Below, one piece after another: positions 21,690 to 33,145 of a DNA stretch of 64,000 bases (the first letter of the stretch is position 1; every line of letters begins with the position of its first letter). Under the pieces are notes generated by a model that saw nothing but the letters and a program-made list of their open reading frames with translations, was not told the origin of the DNA and made no database searches. The position numbers were made by a program, and so were the translations under genes. Source of the DNA: Deinandra increscens subsp. villosa (lineage: Eukaryota > Streptophyta > Magnoliopsida > Asterales > Asteraceae); NCBI GenBank assembly GCA_039602395.1, contig JBCNJP010000017.1, positions 18,880,729 to 18,944,728 of the forward strand. Reading direction: 5' to 3'.

Positions 21690-24114
21690 ATTCCCCCTTG
21701 ACTGATGCTTTCAAATCTGTTCAACTGCTGAAGAATCACTCTGTCGTACATCTTCAATGAGAAACTGATAAACCGGAGACAATCTGATGTAGAAATTCCC
21801 CCTCTGAATAAGCTTCTTCTGTTCTTGTTGCTCCAGTCGAGAGCCAAGTGCTGCAGCTCACTCGATTCACACGATCGGGTACAATACTGAGAAAATGCTA
21901 CATCTCGGAGTCCAAACCGCAACAAACTGAATCGGATAAACCAATCAAACACTGAAAATGCTCCAACTCCGAATAATCGACCCGATATCCAAATCCATAA
22001 TAATTCCTCCTATTTCTCTAAATCTCTCCAAAAACATCAAGTCGGAAGCGTAAAAACCTGATGCGGAGAGTCGAACCGTCGCGATCGGTTGCCTAGAAAA
22101 ACCAGATAAACAATCTTGAAATCGAACAATCTCGCAAAAAACCGGAAATCAGATGCTGACAGTTGTGAATGATCCATAAATAAATCTTGTGTTCCGCGTG
22201 ACTGGGTTGGATGCGAAAATAAAGATAAGTGTCAAATCTGTGAAATTTTGAGATCCCGAGCGAAAATAATGATAACCGTAGTCCGTAAATTTGGGCGAAG
22301 AAAAACTGAGCTTGGAATAATATTCCGTGAAGATTTTTGAGAAACATCGGTGAAAACGGCGCGATCTGAAAAATTTCATCAATTTTTTTCAAGAAACGGC
22401 TCTCCGAGAGATTTAACAGATAAATTCCATAATTAACTTAGATTCCAGTTAATCCGGTTAGTTGACATCCGCACTGCATCAGCTAAAAATAAAACCGTGA
22501 GATATAACGAGAAAGCTGAGTAATTAACCGGATAATAAAGCTAACCCGTCAGTGATCGATAGCAAACGTTGCGCGACGTCAATAAACGAGAACCCCAATA
22601 AATTAACGGAATAAATCTCTGACCAAAAAAAAATTTCGCAATTCCGTTCGGGCGTTATCTCGTAAGTCTCGTCGAGAAACTGATAAGAAAATACCCGTAT
22701 TTGACGAGATTTACTGAAAATTAATTAGTCATAAAAAAAATCTCAAAGAAACACACAATCCGTGTGAAGAGTTGAGAACCAATCAGATTAAAGTATGTAG
22801 GCCATCCAACGGTTAAGAAAATAAGAATCCAAGGGCTGAATTCGTCGATCCCTGTGAGGCAGCCTGGACCAATCAAGTGGTGACAAGCAGCTCAGCCTGA
22901 ACGGCTCAGATAAAAAATGATCTAACGGTAATAAGGCAGGATCCGGTTGGGAGGGGCGAAGGCCAATGAGAGGCCGATAACCAGCCTTATTTCAACGGAT
23001 CTCTTGTGCAGCGGGACCCACATGAGATTACATGCAGCCAATGAGGGAGCTCCAACCAAAAGAAATTAACGTCTCTTTTAGGAGCAAGCTTGGCCCACAT
23101 GCTACCTTTCCGACAATGGAATTTCGACAAAGATAGGGATGTCGGAGACCTGCCGAAATGGGAGGAGAGAGACAATTCCCCTGGAGGCAATCACCACGAG
23201 ACATGTCATCATCTTCTCCTTAAACGACCGAAACCCTCGTAACCCTAATTTTCGACCGGAAAATCGAGATACTCACCGGAAAAACGTGTTTCCTTCATAT
23301 CTCGGTCATTTCTCGACCATTTTCATCGATTCTTATACCGTTGGACTCGTAGATTCATCCTCTACCCATCTAGACGATCAAAATCCTCTGAAAAAGCCTT
23401 GAACGAAGACCCAGTTGACAAGTCGAATCTGCCCAAAAACGTGAACAAATCTGGAAAATGTGATGAACATGAAGAACTTACTTGGTGAACTCGAATCGGC
23501 CCAAAAACGTAAGAAAAACCTGTAATGATGCACGAAATGAGAAGCTAAACCATTCACGAGACTATTGTGGCCACCAAAAACCCATAAACAGTAGCAAATC
23601 GGATCAAAACAGTCCTCAAATTCTGGAAATCTTCAAGAACACGAAGAACACCATGAAACACATAGTAGTGTGTGTTTTTCCAGATCTACCCAAATGGTTG
23701 AGATTCAGATGAAACCGATGCTTCCAATGGATCTGGAACGCGTTTTCCACTAAGATTCATGCTTCGTTTCATCCAAATCCATCAACAATAGCCCAGAAAA
23801 CTCAGAATCAAACCCAAAATTCTTCAAAACCCCAAAAAACGGGAAAAACTCCAAAGTTACGAAAAAAACAACTCTGATCTTCATTTTTCTCACAGATTTG
23901 AACAAGTAGAAGATGAAATAAGATCCAGATGAACTCCATAACACGAATCAAGCATCCATATCATCAGAATCCATCCAGAATCAATAAAAATAGAAGAAAA
24001 AGTCTCTAAAAATGAGTTTTCAAATCTTCACCATATTCAAGCTCAAAATCCAGATTCGAGTGACCAGATTCATCGTGAGATGAAATCTGATCGGTTACCC
24101 GCTCTGATACCATT
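21690..24114 (-). other. E3 internal region 1, non-coding
   Basis: About 2.4 kb, starting with the polypurine tract (ATTCCCCCTTGAC on plus) and ending at the primer site. Open frames are short and show no retroelement motif. It is the only complete copy of the internal region in the window. Confidence 0.8.
24101..24112 (-). promoter_or_regulatory. E3 primer binding site (initiator tRNA-Met), copy 1
   Basis: GCTCTGATACCA on plus, that is TGGTATCAGAGC in element orientation, 2 nt from LTR 2. This is the classic plant copia-type primer site. Confidence 0.9.
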
Positions 24115-24727
24115 TGTCAGGACCGATTTCACTACGAGAATCTTGATCTTGAGCGAGAACGTAGGTTTGGTTCGAAAACCCACAGAGACGATGATGGAGA
24201 TGAATCTAGGATAATCAAACACAAGAAAGATGATGATCAATGTCGAATGATTTTAATAATCGAATGATTACAATCAAGAAATCATGACAACACTCTCTCA
24301 TGGAAATCCACGACTCACTCTCACTCTAGAATGGAAATCTCACACACTACAAGAAAATCATCATCTCCACACTCAGAGACTCTTTCTTGTAATGGGCACC
24401 CTCACTATATATAGTGAGGGTGACTAACAACAGAAAAACATAACAAATGAACAAAATTACAAGTAAATCAGATAAACATAAATATTAATTAAATCAAAGT
24501 TGATTTAATTAATCTGAAGCTTGACTCGCTCGAACCGATCTTCCGTCGACTTTTATGTTGACCGTTGACCCGAACAGTTGACTTTTCCAGAAAACGGTCT
24601 TCGGTCCAAACTGCAAGCCTCGAGCATCACAACCCGCGTCTCTGAATCAATTCACATGGATTCTTCAGTCGAATGCTTCGGTAAACAGATTTGATGGCGT
24701 CAGTCACATAGATTTTAAGTTCCAACA
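24115..24727 (-). repeat. E3 LTR 2 (central, shared)
   Basis: Complete LTR flanked by internal sequence on both sides: primer site on the left, polypurine tract on the right. It serves as 5' LTR of the left unit and 3' LTR of the right unit. Confidence 0.93.
24397..24422. promoter_or_regulatory. Palindromic TATA box in E3 LTR 2
   Basis: Same perfect 26-bp palindrome as in LTR 1. Confidence 0.7.
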
Positions 24728-25740
24728 ATTCCCCCTTGACTGATGCTTTCAAATCTGTTCAACTGCTGAAGAATCGCTCTGTCGTACATCTTCAATGAGA
24801 AACTGATAAACCGGAGACAATTTGATGTAGAAATTCCCCCTCTGAATAAGCTTCTTCTGTTTTTGTTGCTCCAGTCGAGAGCCAAGTGCTGCAGCTCACT
24901 CGATTCACACGATCGGGTACAATACTGAGAAAATGCTACATCTCGGAGTCCAAACTGCAACAAACTGAATCAGATAAACCAATCAAACACTGAAAATGCT
25001 CCAACTCCGAATAATGGACCCGATATCCAAATCCATAACAATTCCTCCTATTTCTCTAAATCTTTCCAAAAACATCAAGTCAGAAGCGTAAAAATCTGAT
25101 GCGGATAGTCGAACCGTCGCGATCGGTTGCCTAGAGAAACCAAATAAACAATCTTGAAATCGGACAATCTCGCGAAAAACCAGAAATCAGATGCTGACAG
25201 TTGTGAATGATCCATAAATAAATCTTGTGTTCCGCGTGACTGGGTTGGATGCGAAAATAAAGATAAGTGTCAAATCTGTGAAATTTTGAGATCCCGAGCG
25301 AAAATAATGATAACCGGAGTCCGTAAATTTGGGAGAAGAAAAACTGAGCTCGGAATAATATTCCGTGAAGATTTCTGAGAAACATCGGTGAAAACGGCGC
25401 GATCTGAAAAATTTCATCAATTTTTTTCAAGAAACGGCTCTCTGAGAGATTTAACGGATAAATTCCATAATTAACTGAGATTCCAGTTAATCCGGTTAGT
25501 TGACATCCGCACTGCATCAGCTAAAAATAAAACCGTGAGATATAACGAGAAAGCTGAGTTATTCACCGGATAATAAAGCTAACCCGTCAGTGATCGATAG
25601 CAAACGTTTCGCGACGTCAATAAACGAGAACCCCAATAAATTAACGGAATAAATCTCTGACCAAAAAAAAAATTCGCAATTCCGTTCGGGCGTTATCTCG
25701 TAAGTCTCGTCGAGAAACTGATAAGAAAATACCCATATTT
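24728..25740 (-). other. E3 internal region 2, left part, non-coding
   Basis: Closely matches 21690-22703. It stops abruptly at 25740, where E2-derived sequence begins. The counterpart of 22704-23440 (about 0.74 kb) is missing from this copy. Confidence 0.85.
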
Positions 25741-25770
25741 GGAACGTACCAAAAAAAAATTCGCAATTCC
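25741..25770. other. Scrambled filler at the E3/E2 junction
   Basis: GGAACGTACC, a piece of the E2 LTR start, is followed by a 20-21 bp piece copied from E3 (A-run plus TTCGCAATTCCG, source near 25664-25684). The E2 LTR then begins again as CTCGGAACGTACC. Alternating short copies of both partners mark templated repair. Confidence 0.8.
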
Positions 25771-27542
25771 GCTCGGAACGTACCTAAAAATGCTATAAAA
25801 ACCTAGACCTAAACCTAGACCTAGACACACCTAATTTTACCGAAACCACTTGGACTAAACCGAACCCTAAGGCAAGTGTACCTATCGGATTATAGTAAAG
25901 CTAAGGCAAGACCGGGAATATCGAACCCTAGAGACACTCTATAGACAAAACTAACTTAGACCTAAGAAATGGAAATTTGAGATTTGATTTTTGGGTTTTA
26001 AGGGAATGACTTAACTAAATTAACTAACAACTAACGATCGGAAATAGGAAACGTTGAGAAGATAATCAAATACGAGAAAGTCACCACCTAGACCAGGAAT
26101 CCCAATTTATACCTATAATCTAACCTGACTATGACAATTCTGATGGATCCTAGTTCACCTTTTAAGTCCTTCCTAGTAAATGCTTCTAATGCTCGAACAG
26201 GAGTTCACCTTTTAGGTACGTCTAACCTCAACTAAACCTAACCACCCTCGAACCTAATCTAAGGTACCTTAAGCTAGCAGGAGCTACCACTAATCCTCAT
26301 AATTGACATGAAATAGCAATTTGACTAATTTCCTAGGGCTTTTCCTTTTGAGACAAAGTTGATCTAAGTTATTAACCAAACCAACTACCCAATAATTCTT
26401 TACCTTTTGAGTCTCAGAAAAAGCAGCACATATGAATTTAGGAATCGAATTAAGAATCTATATTATGATCAACTAAACTAGCTAATCAAACCAACAAGCA
26501 ACCACACAGTCAAACTAGTTAGTTACCCAACCCAAACCAGAAGACATCTGCAGATTAAGCAATAAAGATTATTAATTGAAACCCTAATTCATATACACAT
26601 ACGCATCCAATCATGAGAACCAATGGAATTTAAAGAAACATACATCAATCAAACTATCATAGCCAATGTAACAATCATAAATCTTAATTGTTCATCAATT
26701 AGGTCTAGGCGGTGATAAACGCCTAGCCTACAATCATGTCTAAAACAGAAAACATAATAAAGTATGAATCTTGGTTCAAGAACATGATAGAAAACTAGGA
26801 ACAAATAGAAAGAAGAACCCGGATAAATTAATGATGTTGAATGGTTGACCCCCGAGTGATTCCTCTATTTTTCTTGACCTCCAACGCTTGAAATTCGTCC
26901 CCTCGTAAAAGCTTTGCCGGCTGGAAATTTAAGTCTCTTATTCTCTCCGTAGGGTTCTGCTCTTCCTCCTCCTTTAAAAAATATCCCGTGGCTTCGAATT
27001 TAAATGAAACAATGGGGCTTGCGGGTTTTTTTTTAATCGGCAAGCGTATGGCTCACGTCATCAAATTCCCTAAGCGTGTAGCATTGGATTACTAACCGAC
27101 AAATTAGTCGGTTTACACCGACTCTCGATTAATTCATTCACAGAACTCAGAATTCACGTTTCATTCATCATGAATTTTTCACCTATTTTATACTCTTGCC
27201 CCCTTAATTTAAGAATAGTTCTACACCGATCCCTCAACTTCCATTATTAACTCTTTAACCCTTCATCTTTAATGTAATGTCATACCATCCCCTTGAACTC
27301 TTATGTCAACCTAACAACAATCATAATAAACCATTTTGAGCACAACTGGATCACATTTAACCTAATCAAACACAAGACTCAACTAAGTACTAAACTCACA
27401 CTAAAATATATAAAAATGACTCAACAAGTAATTAAGACTCAAATAACTATTTATGAACCAAAAACCCAATAAAACGACTCAAAACCGACTCAAATATTAC
27501 ACAAAAGTACACGGGAAAACCGGATGTGTTTGCCACACATCA
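25771..27542 (-). repeat. E2 3' LTR (5 or 6 bases missing at its left end)
   Basis: Starts at GCTCGGAACG instead of TGATGTGCTCGG and ends GCCACACATCA. It has the empty SINE site AATTCATTCAC at 27131-27141. Confidence 0.9.
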
Positions 27543-27580
27543 AACATCCCCACACTTACTCTTTTTTCGTTCTCGAAAAA
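27543..27580 (-). promoter_or_regulatory. E2 polypurine tract with stem-loop
   Basis: On the minus strand a perfect hairpin TTTTTCG-AGAA-CGAAAAA (27563-27580) is followed by AGAGT and then AAGTGTGGGGATG at the LTR. Confidence 0.8.
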
Positions 27581-28670
27581 TACTGCAATGGAATCATAAC
27601 CAGGACTTTGACTTCTAAGTATTCAACATTTATATTTATCAATCCACCATACTATTCCACAATCCAATACGTAATAACACACGAACTACAATTGCCGATA
27701 TTTCGATCCGATTAAACCCAACCACCAACCTTTTCTTTCGCCCCCATGTGTTTATGAAATTACCGAATATATGCTCAGTCTACCTATGGATCCCACTAAA
27801 GAAAGGTCAAGTTCAACCTACCACCGAATCATATTCAGTCAAAGCAAAGGGTAATAATGATTTACATTTTTATATTTTCTCCAACCCCCCATAAACCAGA
27901 TACTAAGATGTCCAAAGAATAACTAATTATTTATATGCAAAGTCTTGAGCATTTATTCTCTAAACTAACATTTCTTTTCTTCTTTTTTTCTTTTCTCATT
28001 TTTTTTTTCATTTTTTTTAATTTTTTTATAATTGGTTACTTTTACCTAAAATTACCAACGGACATCATCAGAGGTACTTTTTTACAAGGTCTTACCCCCG
28101 AAATCATACGTGAGTATTTTGCCCGCGAGATCCGGAACATCATCAGAGGTACTTACCACGGGATACTATCCTTAGTTTGTACATGAGTATTCTGCCCCTT
28201 CACTCTAATTCATTAACCAGATTATTAACTACATGCTCATTTGATATTCTAAGGACATAGGAGTATCTAGCCTAAAGCGGTCTCTTTCTTCCTAATCATC
28301 AGATTCAGTATCCCTATCACTCCTAAAATGGGAACCCACTAGCAGACTGATTAGCATATTTATACAACAATAAACACACAGGCTATTTAAGCTACTCCTA
28401 GGTCAGCTGGGCCTACCGACACATCATAGACTAGTAATGCTTTCCATTCTCACCATACTTAACATATTTCCCAAATTAGTGACCTTAAGTCATTATTTTA
28501 ACATTCAAGCACAAAATTCAAAAATCAATTCTCAGTTTTACCTATCATTTTCCATTTAAATTGCAGCCAGAATCTTGGACATTTTTGAACAGTTTTTTCA
28601 AGTTTTTTTTTATATGACTCAATTAGACACACTAAAAATAAATAACTGACTCAAGACGCAAGTCTCTCAT
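27581..28670 (-). other. E2 3' non-coding block, conserved in L
   Basis: No credible ORF. Long stretches match 61306-62379 in element L, including CTACAATTGCCGATATTTC and CCAACCACCAACCTTTTC. It has two copies each of CATCATCAGAGGTACTT and a TGAGTATTNTGCCC motif (about 28063-28190). Conservation without coding suggests a cis function or recent common descent. Confidence 0.7.
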
Positions 28671-28704
28671 CCCCACACTTGAATTACACATTGCCCTCAA
28701 TGTG
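28671..28704 (-). promoter_or_regulatory. E2 internal polypurine-like site with stem-loop
   Basis: The same layout as the terminal tract: hairpin CACATTG-AGGG-CAATGTG (28687-28704), 6 nt, then AAGTGTGGGGATG (from 28680 downward). It lies about 1.1 kb from the LTR and also occurs in L at 62380-62413. 28705-29059 is AT-rich and non-coding. Confidence 0.7.
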
Positions 28705-29059
28705 GAATGGAATAAAAAAAATAAAGCAGAATAAAATAAAAATAAACACACCAACGATAAAAATAAAAATGCATACGAAAATTAAGAATAAAAACATAAA
28801 TAAGTAAACCGGAACAGACTCCCCTGATTATTGAATTGAACGAATGGCAAGGGAGCTCGCAACCGCAGGTCCTCCACTGAAGTGTATGTCCACATCCTAT
28901 TCACGAATATCATCGGACCTGTATAATGACAAAACAAACACACTCGACGAAAAGCATTAATCACGAAAAATAAAAATAAATACGAATAAAACTAAAATTA
29001 AAAAAAAAAGAAGTTGAAATGTGATTACAAACTTTACAACCCCCGAGCACTTTATCATT

Positions 29060-30355
29060 TCAGTTCAAAACAGTAAAAACACCTCCCAAACCATCCGGAG
29101 GCTTCTCTTTAACATTTTTAATAATCATGGCCATAAACATCAAATCATTTAAAATTTCTAAGGCCCCAACTAACCATCCTCCTAAAATCATACCTATAAA
29201 CTTGTCGACCCACCGGTGTTTAAACCTACCCAGAATTAACTTAATAACTACAATAAAGCTCAATCTCGGGTCATTCTTACAATCTACGTCCTCTAACGTC
29301 CCCACACTTGGACTAAACACAAGATCATCATTATTACTCAACACATTACCAAGTGGGACATCCTTAGGCTCCTCTGTTGATTTCTCACACCTCAACACGT
29401 CCCGAATGGAGATTGAGTACGGTACGTGCCTCGGTGCTTGAGCCTCGCTAACCTCACGAAGTTCTTCCTCAAGTGGGACGTGTTCACCCTCAACGGTCGG
29501 CTCCCCGTATAACATCTCTTCAAGCTTCTGCAAATCACCCTCCGGGTCAAACCGATCCTCATCTCACACTTCTGGTGACATCGTCGTCCACTCCTCACCA
29601 AACATTTCCACCATTTGTGCTTCAAATAAATCATCTGTATCACCCTTTTGAAGCACATCCTCACATCCGTCCTCAGCTACCTCATTACTAGTTGCACTCG
29701 CTGCAATCTCATCCTCACACTCTTCATCCCACACAATGTCATCCTCTTCCTCTGACCAATCCCATACTGGAGCCGAAGGGTATGTATCCTCATCATCTAC
29801 GTCATCATTCCTGGGAAGCTCCTCCTCATCATCCTCTAATAATTCATCTTCCGGATCATTCTCCTCCACTATTGAATCTTCTGTTTCAGCGACCTCAGCG
29901 GCGTCTATCGAACTATTATTTGTCCACTGGTTTAGATCACAGTCATCGTCATCCCAAATCCATTGGATACCCTGGTAAACCGGAGGTGGGACTTTGGCGT
30001 CCATTAAAGTCTCCTGATATCGGATTTCCTCAAACACAGTCCTTGATGACTCCCCTGTACGCCTTTCTCTTTCCTCTCGCTCTCGGAAAATCCTTTGGCA
30101 AATTTCTCTACAAATACCAACCCAAACCAGACAAATATCATGGTAATGGTGTGGTCCACCGCAGCTCAAACGACGTGGCATGTTTTCCTCCTGAAGCCGT
30201 TTAATCAACTTAAGAGATTCTTGTGCAACCTCGATGCCTCGAGGTAACCTAGGATCATATCTACTCCATGTAGCCATATCATCCAAGAATTGTTGGAGGT
30301 TAACAATAAAGCTCTGTAGATCAATTGTGGTCATGGCGAAAAAAACAAAATACAC
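29060..30355 (-). pseudogene. E2 ORF: acidic gag-position protein of unknown function, one internal stop
   Basis: Two open stretches, 29564-30355 (263 aa) and 29060-29533, are in the same frame and separated by a single TGA (29564-29566), so the reading unit is about 431 codons. The likely start is the ATG opening MTTIDLQSFIVNLQQF (8th codon), about 190 nt after the primer site. The N third is helical with R/E-rich IFREREERERRTGESS; the middle is strongly acidic; the C end has DPRLSF and KEKPPDGLGG. The C-terminal part has a clear counterpart in L (62992-63250). No CCHC knuckle, protease or RT motif. The position suggests a Gag substitute or accessory protein, but no family is recognised. TGA may be a mutation or a readthrough stop. 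Confidence 0.6.
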
Positions 30356-30518
30356 AGCAAAATAAATAAATAAAATAAAAAAAATAGACTAAAGAAAAAC
30401 TAACCTAGAACTCTAGACTCGAGAATGGAAATCCTAAGAACTCTAGTCACGAAAAACCTAAGAAAAATACTCAAAATTTCCTAATCACGACCTAAGTTAA
30501 TCTTGCTATTGCCAAGTG

Positions 30519-30536
30519 TCCCCGGCAACGGCGCCA
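30519..30536 (-). promoter_or_regulatory. E2 primer binding site (tRNA-Asp)
   Basis: TCCCCGGCAACGGCGCCA on plus. Its complement primes from the tRNA-Asp 3' end. It lies 6 nt from the LTR. Confidence 0.9.
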
Positions 30537-30542
30537 AAAACT

Positions 30543-32452
30543 TGATGTGCTCGGAACGTACCTAAAAATGCTATAAAAACCTAGACCTAAACCTAGACCT
30601 AGACACACCTAATTTTACCGAAACTACCTGGACTAAACCGAACCCTAAGGCAAGTGTACCTATCGGATTATAGTAAAGCTAAGGCAAGACCGGGAATATC
30701 GAACCCTAGAGACACTCTATAGACAAAACTAACTTAGACCTAAGAAATGGAAATTTGAGATTTGATTTTTGGGTTTTAAGGGAATGACTTAACTAAATTA
30801 ACTAACAACTAACGATCGGAAATAGGAAACGTTGAGAAGATAATCAAATACGAGAAAGTCACCACCTAGACCAGGAATCCCAATTAATACCTATAATCTA
30901 ACCTGACTATGACAATTCTGATGGATCCTAGTTCACCTTTTAAGTCCTTCCTAGTAAATGCTTCTAATGCTCGAACAGGAGTTCACCTTTTAGGTACGTC
31001 TAACCTCAACTAAACCTAACCACCCTCGAACCTAATCTAAGGTACCTTAAGCTAGAAGGAGCTACCACTAATCCTCATAATTGACATGAAATAGCAATTT
31101 GACTAATTTCCTAGGGCTTTTCCTTTTGAGACAAAGTTGACCTAAGTTATTAACCAAACCAACTACCCAATAATTCTTTACCTTTTGAGTCTCAGAAAAA
31201 GCAGCACATATGAATTTAGGAATCGAATTAACAATCTATATTATGATCAACTAAACTAGCTAATCAAACCAACAAGCAACCACACAGTCAAACTAGTTAG
31301 TTACCCAACCCAAACCAGAAGACATCTGCAGATTAAGCAATAAAGATTATCAACTGAAACCCTAATTCATATACACATACGCATCCAATCACGAGAACCA
31401 ATGGAATTTAAAGAAACATTCATCAATCAAACTATCATAGCCAGTGTAACAATCATAAATCTTAATTGTTCATCAATTAGGTCTAGGCGGTGATAAACGC
31501 CTAGCCTACAATCATGTCTAAAACAGAAAACATAATAAATTATGAATCTTGGTTCAAGAACATGATAGAAAACTAGGAACAAATAGAAAGAAGAACCTGG
31601 ATAAATTAATGATGTTGAATGGTTGACCCCCGAGTGATTCCTCTATTTTTCTTGACCTCCAACGCTTAAAATTCGTCCCCTCGTAAAAGCTTTGCCGGCT
31701 GGAAATTTAAGTCTCTTATTCTCTCCGTAGGGTTCTGCTCTTCCTCCTCCTTTAAAAAATATCTCGTGGCTTCGAATTTAAATGAAACAATGGGGCTTGC
31801 GGGTTTTTTTTAATCGGCAAGCGTATGGCTCCCGTCATCAAATTCCCTAAGCGTGTAGCATTGGATTACTAACCGCCAAATTAGTCGGTTTACACCGACT
31901 CTCGATTAATTCATTCACGCCACTTAGGTTGTAGCCTAGTGGTAAGGGGCAAAGCTCCTTTGGGGAAAGACCAAGGTTCAAACCTTGGCATGGTGAAAAT
32001 GTGGAGAAAAATAAAAAAAATTAGCCGTTCAAAAAGAAAAAATTCGTTCACAGAACTCATAATTCACGTTTCATTCATCATGAATTTTTCACCTATTTTA
32101 TACTCTTGCCCCCTTAATTTAAGAATAGTTCTACACCGATCCCTCAACTTCCATTATTAACTCTTTAACCCTTCATCTTTAATGTAATGTCATACCATCC
32201 CCTTGAACTCTTATGTCAACCTAACAACAATCATAATAAACCATTTTGAGCACAACTGGATCACATTTAACCTAATCAAACACAAGACTCAACTAAGTAC
32301 TAAACTCACACTAAAATATATAAAAATGACTCAACAAGTAATTAAGACTCAAATAACTATTTATGAACCAAACACCCAATAAAACGACTCAAAACCGACT
32401 CAAATATTACACAAAAGTACACGGGAAAACCGGATGTGTTTGCCACACATCA
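30543..32452 (-). repeat. E2 5' LTR, carrying a SINE
   Basis: TGATGTGCTCGG to GCCACACATCA, with inverted ends TGATGTG/CACATCA. Without the SINE and its duplication it is 1777 bp, consistent with the other LTR plus its missing bases. Confidence 0.92.
31919..32040 (+). mobile_element. Young tRNA-derived SINE in the E2 LTR
   Basis: Absent from the sister LTR. Flanked by an 11-bp target duplication, AATTCATTCAC (31908-31918) and AATTCGTTCAC (32041-32051, one change). The head has an A-box TAGCCTAGTGGTAAGGGG and a B-box GGTTCAAACCTTGG, followed by a short unique body and an A-rich tail. Length 122 bp. Confidence 0.93.
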
Positions 32453-33145
32453 CTTCATAACTTCAAGAACATGAACAAATTTGGAAAATGTGATGAACAT
32501 GAAGAACTTACTTGGTGAACTCGAATCTACCCAAAAACGCAAGGAAAACCTGTAACGATGCACGAAATGAGAAGCTAAACCATTCACGAGACTATTGTGG
32601 CCACCAACAACCCATAAACAGTAGCAAATCGGATCAAAACAGTCCACAAATTCTGGAAATCTTCAAGAACACGAAGAACACCATGAAACACACAGTAGTG
32701 TGTGTTTTTCTAGATCTGCCCAAATGGTTGAGATTCAGATGAAACCGATGCGTCCAATGGATCCGGAACGCGTTTTCACTAAGATTCATGCTTCGTTTCA
32801 TCCAAATCCATCAACAATAGCCCAGAAAACTCAAATTTAAACCCAAAATTCTTCAAAAACCCTAAAAACGGGAAAAACTCCAAAGTGACGAAAAAAACAG
32901 CTCTGATCTTCATTTTTCTCACAGATTTGAACAAGTAGAAGATGAAATAACATCCAGATGAACTCCATAACACGAATCAAGCATCCATATCATCAGAATC
33001 CATCCAGAATCAAGAAAAATAGAAGAAAAAGTCCCTAAAAATGAGTTTTCAAATCTTCACCATATTCAAGCTCAAAATCTAGATTCGAGTGAGACCAGAT
33101 TCATCGTGAGATGAAATCTGATCGGTTACCCGCTCTGATACCATT
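32453..33145 (-). other. E3 internal region 2, right part, non-coding
   Basis: From about 32472 it matches 23441-24114, ending at the second primer site. 32453-32471 has no counterpart in internal 1 and may be filler. Confidence 0.85.
33132..33143 (-). promoter_or_regulatory. E3 primer binding site (initiator tRNA-Met), copy 2
   Basis: GCTCTGATACCA on plus, 2 nt from LTR 3. Confidence 0.9.

Larger units (their letters stand above)
25771..32452 (-). mobile_element. E2: Athila-related non-autonomous LTR element with one acidic ORF
   Basis: LTRs 25771-27542 and 30543-32452 match closely. The primer site is tRNA-Asp type (30519-30536) and the polypurine tract AAGTGTGGGGATG is next to the left LTR, both as in E1. 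The internal region of 3.0 kb has a single gag-position ORF and no protease, RT or integrase, so replication must depend on an autonomous relative. The outer left LTR lacks the first 6 bases and sits on a scrambled junction, so no target duplication remains. The right end is followed by CTTCATAACTTCAAGAACA, not found in E3 internal 1, before E3 resumes at about 32472. Confidence 0.88.

Noticed and set aside
29127..30204. Plus-strand ORFs opposite the E2 acidic ORF
   Set aside because: Serine/proline-rich shadows of the acidic minus-strand frame; the minus frame is supported by homology to L.
25771..30540. E2 as a host gene with flanking repeats
   Set aside because: Primer site, polypurine tract and paired LTRs define it as a retroelement.
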